Under the pieces are notes generated by a model. It had not been told where the DNA came from, searched no databases, and saw only the letters and a program-made list of their open reading frames with translations. Positions 8,999-18,398 of a stretch of 64,000 nt of DNA are shown here, in pieces. The DNA is from a virus: the IMG/VR virus record IMGVR_UViG_3300027747_000004, positions 1 through 64,000 of that record. The stretch is one strand, 5' to 3'. The translations under genes and the position numbers were made by a program. Within the stretch, counting starts at the first letter, position 1, and each line of letters begins with the position of its first letter.

Positions 8999-9181
8999 AT
9001 GAAGTACGCTCTAATTTGCCCTAACGAATCTGTTGAAAATGGCTATCGTATTGCTCAAGTGGAAACTATTACGTTTCCAGTTGGACAGCCAACATACTGG
9101 TTAGAGTGCGCTGATGATGTTGTAGCCAATCAATGGTATTACGACCCAACAGACCAGACAATTAAGTTAATACCATCATGA
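8999..9181 (+). CDS. Small protein following the fibre gene, possible fibre assembly factor
   Basis: A 60-residue protein preceded by TAGGAGTAAAA, a strong ribosome site. The sequence (MKYALICPNESVENGYRIAQ, then a WLECADDV segment and YYDPTDQTIKLIPS) is compact and aromatic-rich without cysteines in a metal pattern. Proteins of this size with an N-terminal KYALI-type strand commonly follow fibre genes in phages. A role in fibre folding or as a small virion component is a guess from position. It overlaps the next gene by ATGA. Confidence 0.7.
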   Translation: MKYALICPNESVENGYRIAQVETITFPVGQPTYWLECADDVVANQWYYDPTDQTIKLIPS

Positions 9182-9648
9182 TCGACCCCATCACACTCAT
9201 TGCGACCGCCAAGGCCACGATAGCCGGGGTCAAACAGGCAATTGCGCTAGGAAAGGACGCGTCCGACCTTTGGCATCAGTTTTTTGATGTCAAAGACGCG
9301 GTTATGAAGGAAAAAGCAAAGCCAAGCAAAAATCCATTTCAGTCCGCTAACTCACAGGCTTTGCAACTTATTCAAATTGCTGAAGAAATGCAGCAAGTTG
9401 AAGAGCAAATAAAAATGTCTTTCATGCGTCGCGGCAAAACAAATTTGTGGATGGACTTCTTGCGTGAGCGCAACCGCATCGTGGCTGAGAACAAGGCAAG
9501 CGAGGCTGCGGCTGAGAAAGCCAAGGCCAAGCGTAAAGAAGAGATTGAGGAAGTGATTGAGATGGTACTGCTGGTGGCTTTGATTGCACTCATCATTACC
9601 TTGGGCGTTTGGGGTACGGTTGAATACATTGACTTTATGAGGAAATAA
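9178..9648 (+). CDS. Coiled-coil protein with C-terminal membrane segment, lysis cassette
   Basis: A 156-residue protein whose start overlaps the previous stop (ATGA). Residues 55-125 are highly charged and helical, with a probable coiled coil. Residues about 129-149 (LLVALIALIITLGVWG) form one transmembrane helix near the C-terminus, followed by a short basic tail. Directly downstream come the holin and endolysin. It could be a lysis accessory protein or a membrane-associated virion protein. No family name is recognised. Confidence 0.7.
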   Translation: MIDPITLIATAKATIAGVKQAIALGKDASDLWHQFFDVKDAVMKEKAKPSKNPFQSANSQALQLIQIAEEMQQVEEQIKMSFMRRGKTNLWMDFLRERNRIVAENKASEAAAEKAKAKRKEEIEEVIEMVLLVALIALIITLGVWGTVEYIDFMRK

Positions 9649-9649
9649 A

Positions 9650-10147
9650 ATGGATGAGTTACTCAATATTCTTAAAAGTGTTGCGCCTGCCGTTGCAACT
9701 GTTGTTGCTGGCCCCCTTGGTGGCGCTGCTGTTACTGCTCTTGCCAATAAGTTTGGTGTGGCAGATGACGTTAAAGCTGTGGCAACCGCAATTGCTGGAG
9801 ACCCAGAAGCGGCAGCCAAACTAGCTGAACTAGACCTCAAGCAGTTTGAAGCGGAAGCTGCTGACCGTGACTCGGCTCGTCGTATGCAGGAGACTGCCTT
9901 GCAACAAGACGACAAATTTTCCAAGCATTTTATTTATTGGTTTGCTTGGTTTTGGAGCGTCGGCTCGATGGTGTACTTCTTTGCCATTACCTTTGGGCAA
10001 GTTCCAGCCAGTGGCAAGGACTTTGGCAACATCATTTTGGGCTTCCTGCTTGGCACTGCCGTGGCTACCATCATTAGCTTTTTTTACGGCTCCAGCAAAT
10101 CCAGCAAAGACAAGACAGACACCATGAGTAAGGAGTTACTGAAATGA
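9650..10147 (+). CDS. Holin (3TM-type holin family)
   Basis: A 165-residue protein with an alanine/valine-rich amphipathic N-terminus (residues 10-32) and a charged helical middle. Two clear transmembrane helices follow: about 94-115 (YWFAWFWSVGSMVYFF) and about 125-147 (IILGFLLGTAVATIISFFYG), then a Lys-rich tail. This matches holins of the 3TM family found in gene transfer agents and proteobacterial phages. It would permeabilise the inner membrane to release the endolysin encoded next, with which it overlaps by four bases (ATGA). Confidence 0.82.
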   Translation: MDELLNILKSVAPAVATVVAGPLGGAAVTALANKFGVADDVKAVATAIAGDPEAAAKLAELDLKQFEAEAADRDSARRMQETALQQDDKFSKHFIYWFAWFWSVGSMVYFFAITFGQVPASGKDFGNIILGFLLGTAVATIISFFYGSSKSSKDKTDTMSKELLK

Positions 10148-10653
10148 AACAAAACTTTGAAGCCGCATTAGCCCATGTACTTAAATCAGAGGGAGGGTAT
10201 GTTAATGACCCTCGCGATCCCGGGGGGCGCACTAATTTGGGTTGCACTCAAGCAACTTGGGAAGAATTTGTCGGTCATACCGTATCTGAGGCTGATATGC
10301 GAGCATTGACGCCAAACGATGTTGCGCCGCTTTACAAGCGTAAATTTTGGGACAAGGTTGCTGGTGATGACCTTCCTGCGGGACTGGACTATGCCGTTTT
10401 TGATGCCGCTATCAATAGTGGGCCGGGACGGGCTGCAAAGTGGCTACAAGAGGTCGTAGGCGTAACTGCTGACGGTGCTATTGGCAAAGGCACTTTGGCT
10501 GCTGTAGCGACTTTTAAACCGCAAGACCTTATCAAAGCATACAACGATAGGCGCTTGAAGTTCCTGCAAAGCCTGCCAACATTCGGGACATTTGGTAAAG
10601 GCTGGTCTACTCGAGTTGCATCTGTACAGCAAATCGCATCTAGCCAAGCATAA
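10144..10653 (+). CDS. Endolysin, glycoside hydrolase family 108 muramidase
   Basis: A 169-residue protein. The N-terminal catalytic domain shows HVLKSEGGYVNDPRDPGG, in which the Glu of SEGG is the expected catalytic acid of GH108, followed by RTNLGCTQATWEEF. The C-terminal part (YAVFDAAINSGPGRAAKWLQ, then VGVTADGAIG) is the peptidoglycan-binding domain usually paired with it. There is no signal peptide, so release depends on the holin upstream. Length matches the family. It hydrolyses the glycan strands of peptidoglycan at lysis. Confidence 0.93.
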   Translation: MKQNFEAALAHVLKSEGGYVNDPRDPGGRTNLGCTQATWEEFVGHTVSEADMRALTPNDVAPLYKRKFWDKVAGDDLPAGLDYAVFDAAINSGPGRAAKWLQEVVGVTADGAIGKGTLAAVATFKPQDLIKAYNDRRLKFLQSLPTFGTFGKGWSTRVASVQQIASSQA

Positions 10654-10676
10654 ACCATAAAAAAGGATTTACTGAA

Positions 10677-10766
10677 ATGAATTTGACAGAACACTTTACC
10701 ACTAGCTTGGCACCCCGCAAGCAGGCTCTTATAATCGACAAAACGGGCACCCGCTTGTTTGCATGA
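10677..10766 (+). CDS. Putative 29-residue miniprotein in lysis cassette
   Basis: The frame reads MNLTEHFTTSLAPRKQALII and nine further residues. It is preceded by AAGGATTTACTGAA, almost a copy of the site before the endolysin start (AAGGAGTTACTGAA), which is the main reason to call it. It fills the space between the endolysin and the next membrane protein. Function unknown; it could be an unexpressed remnant. Confidence 0.4.
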   Translation: MNLTEHFTTSLAPRKQALIIDKTGTRLFA

Positions 10767-10778
10767 CAGGAAAAGATC

Positions 10779-11000
10779 ATGGAAATGCAGGCGCTTTTTA
10801 ACATTGCGGTCGGACTGGTTGCATTTTTTGGGGGCTGGGTGCTGAATAGCATCACGCGCTCCCTTGATAAACTTGATGCAGATGTCCGCGCCTTTCAAAG
10901 GGAGTACGTTCACAAGAACGATTACCACCGCGACATTGATGAACTGAAGTCAATCTGCAAGCAGATCTTTGACAAGCTCGATGCAAAGGCTGACAAATGA
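10779..11000 (+). CDS. Small membrane protein with coiled coil, spanin-like topology
   Basis: A 73-residue protein with one N-terminal membrane helix (residues about 6-24, FNIAVGLVAFFGGWVLN) and a charged helical domain (RSLDKLDADVRAFQREYV to IFDKLDAKADK). Similar small proteins are frequent near phage lysis genes. The single membrane anchor plus coiled coil would suit an inner-membrane spanin subunit, but no lipoprotein partner with a lipobox is seen nearby. The spanin assignment is therefore tentative. It overlaps the adaptor gene by ATGA. Confidence 0.7.
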   Translation: MEMQALFNIAVGLVAFFGGWVLNSITRSLDKLDADVRAFQREYVHKNDYHRDIDELKSICKQIFDKLDAKADK

Positions 11001-11638
11001 CCACACCTGCCGCCGTCCTTACTTACGACAACCTTACGTCAACCGTCCTCCAGTATTTGGAGCGGACAGATGCGGCGGTAGTGAACTTTATCCCCACAGC
11101 CATCATGTTGGCTGAGTTTGAAATCGCCCAGGACATCAAGACCCTTGGGCAGATGTTGGTAGCCGATGGCACTATGTCGACCAACAACCCGGTGATCGCC
11201 AAGCCCGCTCGGTGGCGCAAGACGGTGTCCATGACCCTCACGACCACGGCCGGCCAAAAGCAGCCCATGTACCTGCGCAAGCTGGAGTATCTTAGCTCCT
11301 ATGCCCCTGACGTGACGGCCACGGGCACGCCCATCTACTATGCCGACTACGACGCCGACCACTGGTTTGTGGCGCCCACGCCCAGCAGCAACTTTGCCTT
11401 TGAGGCGCTGGTGTACACCCGCCTGCAGCCCCTGGCCTCCGACAACCAGACCAACTGGTTGACCCAAAATGCACCCAACGCCATGCTGTATGGTACGCTC
11501 AAACAGACCGCACCATTCCTCAAGGATGACGCCCGCCTGCAAGTCTGGAGCGGCCTATTTGACGCCGCGATGGCCGCGCTGAAGGTAGAGGACCAGCTAC
11601 GCGTTGGTGACCGCCAATCCATCGTCCAGGATTCCTAA
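10997..11638 (+). CDS. Head-tail adaptor protein (SU10 adaptor-like)
   Basis: A 213-residue, mainly helical protein (TYDNLTSTVLQYLERTDAAV, IPTAIMLAEFEIAQD, then YLRKLEYLSSYAPD and a C-terminal MAALKVEDQL helix). The pattern fits adaptor proteins that bind under the portal dodecamer in SU10-like and other podoviruses. It starts a block (10997-15154) with the nozzle-like gene, consistent with head-tail connector assembly. The ATG overlaps the preceding stop. Confidence 0.75.
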   Translation: MTTPAAVLTYDNLTSTVLQYLERTDAAVVNFIPTAIMLAEFEIAQDIKTLGQMLVADGTMSTNNPVIAKPARWRKTVSMTLTTTAGQKQPMYLRKLEYLSSYAPDVTATGTPIYYADYDADHWFVAPTPSSNFAFEALVYTRLQPLASDNQTNWLTQNAPNAMLYGTLKQTAPFLKDDARLQVWSGLFDAAMAALKVEDQLRVGDRQSIVQDS

Positions 11639-11640
11639 TC

Positions 11641-12906
11641 ATGACAACATACACCAGCCCGTTTTCCGGCCAACAGGTATACCCTACTACGGTCAGCTAT
11701 GAGTCGCTGTCGGTAACTGCCAACACGGTCTTGCAGTGGCCGGTGAACGGCAACACCAATACGCCGGTGTCCAGCATCATCGATGTCACGGCAACGGCTA
11801 ACAGCGCCGCGCCGACTGTTGGGTGGCTGTTGGAGCTGCCGCCCGCCCAGCAGGTATCCACCGGCCAGTCCACGCTGGTGCGCAATGTGGGGTCCAACCT
11901 ATTCACGGTGACCGACACGTCTGGCAACACTATCGTGACGATTGCGTCGGGGTTGGCCTACTACATCTTCCTGACCGATAACACTACGACAAACGGGACA
12001 TGGTCCTACGTCCTGTTTGGTGCTGGCACGTCATCGGCCAACGCGTCAACCTTGGCCGGCTACGGGCTCGTTGCGTCAGGGTTAACCCTTAACCAGGTGT
12101 ACCCCGTCCTGTCGTACAGCACGACAACGACGCTGACAGTAGCAAACAGCGCCGACTTGAGTGTGTGGACCGGCGGCGCGGGATCATTTACCCTGCCATC
12201 AGCTTCTGCTGTTGGAACCGGGTGGTTCATCACGATTAAGAACAATGGCACCGGCATACTCACCATCACCCCGGCAGGCACGGATACCATCGACGGGAAT
12301 GCCAACCAGCAGTTGCAGCTAACCGAGTCGATCAGCTTGGTGTCCAACGGCGCTAACTGGAACAGTTTTGGCTACGGCCGGTCGAACTCGTTTGCGTATA
12401 CCCTGCTGTCGCTGTCGGTGACGGGCGGAACGCTCACGCTTTCCTCTACACAGGCGTCCAACACGATCCAGGTGTACGGAGGCGTGCTAACAGCGGCGCA
12501 GACAATCGTTGTCCCGTCTACGGTTCAGCTATATACCATTACCAACAATACCTCGGGGTCGTATAGCTTTACCGTTAAAACCGCGGTAAGCGGGGGCGCA
12601 AGCATTATCGTGCCCCAAGGGTCTTCGTTGGTATTGGTGTGTGACGGCACAAACGTGTACAACGCCGCTTCGGGTACTGGCAACAGCTTTACCACTTTAT
12701 CGGTGGGGAACGGTTCAACATTAAATCCCTCTATCGCTTTTAGCGCCGAAACAACGACCGGCATTTATCGCCCCACGACGGGGCAGTTTGGTATATCCGT
12801 GCTTAATACCGCGGTAGGTTATTTCTTCAACACGGGGTCCGTTACGGGCCTTAACATCACCGGCACCGGCACGTTTAGCGCAGGCATCGGTGGGGGCGCG
12901 TTCTAA
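11641..12906 (+). CDS. Beta-rich virion protein, fibre- or decoration-like
   Basis: A 421-residue Thr/Ser/Gly/Val-rich protein starting MTTYTSPFSGQQVYPTTVSY, two bases after the previous stop. It has repeated beta motifs such as FTVTDTSGNTIVTIASG and SFTLPSASAVGTGWFITIKN. The C-terminal segment (FSAETTTGIYRPTTGQFGIS, then NITGTGTFSAGIGGGAF) is a common terminal module of phage fibre proteins. It lies between adaptor and nozzle genes, so it may decorate the tail stem or be a short fibre. No catalytic motif. Confidence 0.75.
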   Translation: MTTYTSPFSGQQVYPTTVSYESLSVTANTVLQWPVNGNTNTPVSSIIDVTATANSAAPTVGWLLELPPAQQVSTGQSTLVRNVGSNLFTVTDTSGNTIVTIASGLAYYIFLTDNTTTNGTWSYVLFGAGTSSANASTLAGYGLVASGLTLNQVYPVLSYSTTTTLTVANSADLSVWTGGAGSFTLPSASAVGTGWFITIKNNGTGILTITPAGTDTIDGNANQQLQLTESISLVSNGANWNSFGYGRSNSFAYTLLSLSVTGGTLTLSSTQASNTIQVYGGVLTAAQTIVVPSTVQLYTITNNTSGSYSFTVKTAVSGGASIIVPQGSSLVLVCDGTNVYNAASGTGNSFTTLSVGNGSTLNPSIAFSAETTTGIYRPTTGQFGISVLNTAVGYFFNTGSVTGLNITGTGTFSAGIGGGAF

Positions 12907-14930
12907 TGACCCAAAAAATTGTTGCCATGGAGATCCCGCCGGGCATCCAGCGGGATGGTACACGTTTTGATGCGCCCTGCTATACAAACGGCATGTGGGT
13001 TCGTTTCCAACGCAACCGTCCCCGCAAGATTGGTGGCTACGACGCAGTGTTTCAAAATGCGTCTGGCATATCCCGCGGCATGGCCATGACGGCTGTGAAT
13101 GGCTACAACTATGTGGTCTCTGGCTACAACAATGGCCTGCAGCAGTGGATTACCGGGCCGTCTGGCGGCGTGGGCTCAGGCCCCTATAACTTCACACTGA
13201 ACAATTTCACGGCCAGTAGCGACAACCTGTGGCAGTTTGACATCGCCTACGATTCAACCGGCAACAACACAAACAACTTGGTTGCCCACCCCGGCCAAAA
13301 TCTGTCTTACATTACGTCCACCGTCAACACCCCGGTGTTATATGGCGTGTTTCCAAGCAGCTTTGGTATCCTGTCTGGGGTGGCCATTACCGGAACGGCT
13401 GGGCAGTTTTCCGCGCTGGCGTCAGGACTCACGCCACTGGTGGTAAATCAGCAGATCACAATTAGCGGTACGTTTGGCGGTACCGGCTCAATCAGTGGTT
13501 ACACCAACCCCACAACCTATTTCATCATCGCCACCAATGGTTCGACGACGTTTACGCTGTCTGCCAGCCTTGGTGGCTCCGCCATTACCACGACCGCAGG
13601 GACGCCGACTGGCCTCACCTACACGACCGTAGGCTCTCTGTCCAAGGTGGGCGTGTTCACGGCCACGGGAACCACCAACAGCACGACGACGTTTACCCTC
13701 TCCGCTGCCAACGTACGTGTCGGGGCGGGGCAGAGTATTACTGGCCCCGGCATACCAGCGAACACCACGGTCGTATCTGTGACCGGTACCACTGTCATCC
13801 TGTCGGCGGCAGCCACGGCGTCGGCCACTATCATCGCCACCTTTGACAACAACTTGGCCGTCAGTGGCGGGTGCGTGGTGCTTCACCCGTATTTGTTCAT
13901 CTATGGCAACAATGGCCTGATCCAGAACTGCAGCGCAGGGGACTTCTCCAACTGGGTCTCCCCGGACGCCAACGCCAACAACGTGGCTACCGGAAAGATT
14001 GTCAAGGGCCTACCCATCCGTGGGGGTTCCACGTCGCCCAGCGGCCTATTCTGGGCCGCTGATGCCCTGATCCGTGTCAGCTTTCAGCCATCAAGCTCGG
14101 GCGGCGTGAACTACTACTGGGCGTACGACCTAGTGAGCAGCCAAACCTCCATCATGTCGTCGAGCAGCGTCATAGAGTACGACGGCATCTATTACTGGTG
14201 CGGGGTGGACCGGTTCTTAATGTACGGTGGCCAGGTCCAAGAGATTCCCAACGGGTTGAACCAGAACTACTTTTTTGATAACGTCAACATTGCCCAACGC
14301 CAAAAGGTGTGGGCTACAAAAGTCCCGCGCTATGGCGAGATCTGGTGGTTTTACCCCAAAGGAACGGCCACCGAATGCACCGACGCCATCATCTACAACG
14401 TGCGCGAGAAGTCGTGGTACGACGCTGGCCAAGCCCTTGGTGCCCGCCGCTCTGCTGGCGTGTTCTCTGAGGTGTTCCCAAAGCCTATTTGGGCAGGTAA
14501 TGAACTAAGCAGCGGAGGCACGGCCACGCTGTGGCAGCACGAGACCGGGTACGACTCAATAAACCTGACCAACGTGACCGCAATCCAAAGCTACTTTGAG
14601 ACAAACAGCATCGGCACCATGGGCGGTCTGGTGGGGTCACAGCAGCAGCCAGGCGACAACCTGTGGACTCGCCTCGAGCGCATTGAGCCCGACTTTGTGC
14701 AGACGGGCACCATGAGCGTCGTGGTTACCGGTGAGGGCTACGCCGACGATACTACGGTCGAGTCTGCGCCCTATTACTTTGACCCGACCACCCTCAAGAT
14801 CGACATGCGCGAGCAGCGCCGCGAGATGCGTCTGCGCTTTGAGTCCAACGTGGCCGGCGGGACCTACCAAACGGGCCGCGTGCTGTTGTCCTTAACCACC
14901 GGAGACGTGCGTGGCACGGGCAACCCATGA
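12906..14930 (+). CDS. Tail nozzle-like protein with inserted beta domains
   Basis: A 674-residue protein overlapping the previous stop by one base. The start (IPPGIQRDGTRFDAPCYTNG, MWVRFQRNRPRKIGGYD) resembles the large tail-tube nozzle or stabilisation proteins of podoviruses (T7 gp12 / P22 gp10 type). The C-terminal half (GIYYWCGVDRFLMYGGQVQE, DAIIYNVREKSWYD) fits a beta-propeller-like body. Residues about 160-320 are an insertion of two beta domains. The first (TISGTFGGTGSISGYTNP) recurs in the protein at 52697; the second (GAGQSITGPGIPANT) recurs there and in the fibre at 60576. Role as tail nozzle inferred. Confidence 0.72.
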   Translation: MTQKIVAMEIPPGIQRDGTRFDAPCYTNGMWVRFQRNRPRKIGGYDAVFQNASGISRGMAMTAVNGYNYVVSGYNNGLQQWITGPSGGVGSGPYNFTLNNFTASSDNLWQFDIAYDSTGNNTNNLVAHPGQNLSYITSTVNTPVLYGVFPSSFGILSGVAITGTAGQFSALASGLTPLVVNQQITISGTFGGTGSISGYTNPTTYFIIATNGSTTFTLSASLGGSAITTTAGTPTGLTYTTVGSLSKVGVFTATGTTNSTTTFTLSAANVRVGAGQSITGPGIPANTTVVSVTGTTVILSAAATASATIIATFDNNLAVSGGCVVLHPYLFIYGNNGLIQNCSAGDFSNWVSPDANANNVATGKIVKGLPIRGGSTSPSGLFWAADALIRVSFQPSSSGGVNYYWAYDLVSSQTSIMSSSSVIEYDGIYYWCGVDRFLMYGGQVQEIPNGLNQNYFFDNVNIAQRQKVWATKVPRYGEIWWFYPKGTATECTDAIIYNVREKSWYDAGQALGARRSAGVFSEVFPKPIWAGNELSSGGTATLWQHETGYDSINLTNVTAIQSYFETNSIGTMGGLVGSQQQPGDNLWTRLERIEPDFVQTGTMSVVVTGEGYADDTTVESAPYYFDPTTLKIDMREQRREMRLRFESNVAGGTYQTGRVLLSLTTGDVRGTGNP

Positions 14931-15154
14931 TCGCGCAGGTCTACGATCCCCGCAACCTTACGTGGGACGCCTGGTGCGCGCTCATGGCGGAACAGTATGC
15001 GGCAAACCAACTGGGCACGTCGCCCGAGTCGCAATGGCGCGAGTGGGCTAATGCTCTGTCCGGTATCGGGCGCTTTCCCGGCGCACCGGGCGCTCTTGGT
15101 TTTGACAAATGGCAGGATTGGGCGTTTGCCCTTGCCAACACGATCAGAAAATAA
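14927..15154 (+). CDS. Small Trp-rich hypothetical protein in tail operon
   Basis: A 75-residue protein (MIAQVYDPRNLTWDAWCALM, WREWANALSG, FDKWQDWAFALANTIRK). It has six tryptophans and amphipathic helices, without a membrane segment or signal peptide. It overlaps the nozzle-like gene by ATGA, so it is translationally coupled. Probably a minor structural protein; no family recognised. Confidence 0.72.
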   Translation: MIAQVYDPRNLTWDAWCALMAEQYAANQLGTSPESQWREWANALSGIGRFPGAPGALGFDKWQDWAFALANTIRK

Positions 15155-15156
15155 AA

Positions 15157-17083
15157 ATGGCTCTCAATCAAACCACATCATCTCCACTATCTCCAGAAGA
15201 TGCTGCCTTGCGAGCCAAAGGCCCACCTGTTGCCGGCTCAACATTTGTTCCATCACACATACAATATGCCAACGAACATCAGGGTGGAAATCAATTTGTA
15301 AAAGGCTATTGGACTGACCCAAGTGTTACTGGCGGCGGGGGTTTTCTTGGACAAGTTGCAGACTCAGTCAGCGGGGGGCTTCAACACGTCAGCGATGTTG
15401 TTTCTAACGACCCGATCGCAAAAACAATTGCGGCTGTTGGTCTTGCGGTGGCCACCGGGGGCGCGAGTTCAGCCATCAGCGGTGCGCTGCTTGATTCGGG
15501 TATTATCAGCAGCGCGGCCGTAGCAGACGCGGCAAGCTCGGCGATCATTAACGCCGGCGTGCAAATTGCGCAGGGCGTGCCGCCCGGTCAAGCGCTGACA
15601 AACGCCGCCGTGACCTTTGGTGCCGGGCAGTACATAAACCCCGCGATATCTTCCGAGATAAAGAGCATTATCAGCTCACCCACCATCGCTAACATGGCGA
15701 CCAATGCCGCGACCAGCATTGCTACAGGCGCGCTGCGCGGACAGTCTGGGGACACGCTTTTAAAGTCGGCAATTGGTGCCGCTACAGGGTCCTTGGCGGG
15801 ATCCGTGAGCAAGGAGGTTGGCCAGACGGTCCTGAATAACATTGACGACCCAACCATCGCCAAGATCGCCTCTGACGCCGCTGCCGCGGGTACCAAGGCC
15901 GCACTGACAAACCAAAACGTAGGCAAAGCCGCCTTGGACGCCGGCGCGACTACACTTGCAAATTCCAATCTTGGGATTGACAATCCGCTGTCGGGTATAA
16001 CGTCAAATCTGCCGTCGATTGACATGTCGGGCTTCAAGGCCGCGATAAAACCCATCAGCGACGCCGCAACTAAATTTGCACAGCCTATCAGCGATGCCGC
16101 TACCACGGCGCTGCAGCCCGTCAGCGACGCGGTGGCCAAGGCCACCAGCAACCTACCCACCGTAAACGCGCCCAACCTTAACTTGCCCACCGTAAACGCG
16201 CCCAACCTTAACCTGCCGAACGTGGACCTGTCTGGTGTTACTGGCGGACTCCCAACGACATCAACCGCCGGCACAGCCGACACGTCTGCGCCCCCCGCGG
16301 TAGTCCCGGGCCAGGCGATGCACTTAGGAAAAGTAGGATCCGATATGACTGAGCACCAGCTACAACAACTCTATGAGTCCTTGACCGCGGCACCTACAGA
16401 GAATTACAACTATGACAACTCTGCACCCCAATCAGTGGACGTGGCCAAGATGGAGGCACAACCCTTCATGCAACCCCAGCAACAAATGTACTTCTCCAAG
16501 ACGGGCGGCCCGGTCCAGCACTTTAATACTGGCGCACAGCCCGACCCCGCGCAAAGCGATTACACCCAAGGATTTTCTAACATAACCGACTTGGCCAAGT
16601 CCTTGCAGACCGCGGCCGATGCCGGCACGATTAGCAAAATCTACCCACACAAGATGATGATCAACGGCAATGTTGGCGTCAGCCAGTACACGCCCAAGGT
16701 TCTGCCTCAGCTCGCCGCGGTCTTGCGCGCCCGTGGCATGACTTTGGCCGATGGGGGCCAGCCCAACGACCATGAGCATCCCAACTACGATGGCACGCCG
16801 GTGTTTCGCACGGGCGGCTTGGAAGGCCTGGGCGGCAAGTACGTAGAAGGTAAGGGCGACGGCACCAGCGACGACATCACGGCTATGCTGGCCAACGGCG
16901 AGTACGTGTTCAGCGCTGACGTGGTGTCTGCCTTGGGCAACGGGTCCAACAAAGCGGGTGCAGAACGACTCAATCAAATGGTGCATGCCATCCGGGCCCG
17001 TGCGCGCTCCGCGCCCCCGGATAAGCTACCCCCAGATGCCAAGTCCCCGCTAGAATACCTGAAGTCCTCAAAGGGGAAAAAGA

Positions 17084-17091
<8 letters not shown>
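15157..17091 (+). CDS. Large Ala/Ser-rich internal virion protein candidate
   Basis: The start MALNQTTSSPLSPEDAALRA is chosen because it lies just after the upstream stop; the ribosome site is weak (AGAAAATAAAA). The 644-residue product is low in complexity in its first half (alternating Ala/Gly/Ser helices, possible membrane-active stretches such as IAAVGLAVATGGASSAISGA). A short duplication of LPTVNAPNLN follows. The C-terminal 120 residues are a conserved phage module (GTSDDITAMLANGEYVFSAD, VVSALGNGSNKAGAERL). GG motifs: FSKTGGPVQH, LADGGQPN and FRTGGLEG. Possibly an ejected or internal protein. Confidence 0.7.
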
Positions 17092-18388
<1,297 letters not shown>

Positions 18389-18398
18389 GGAATAGATT

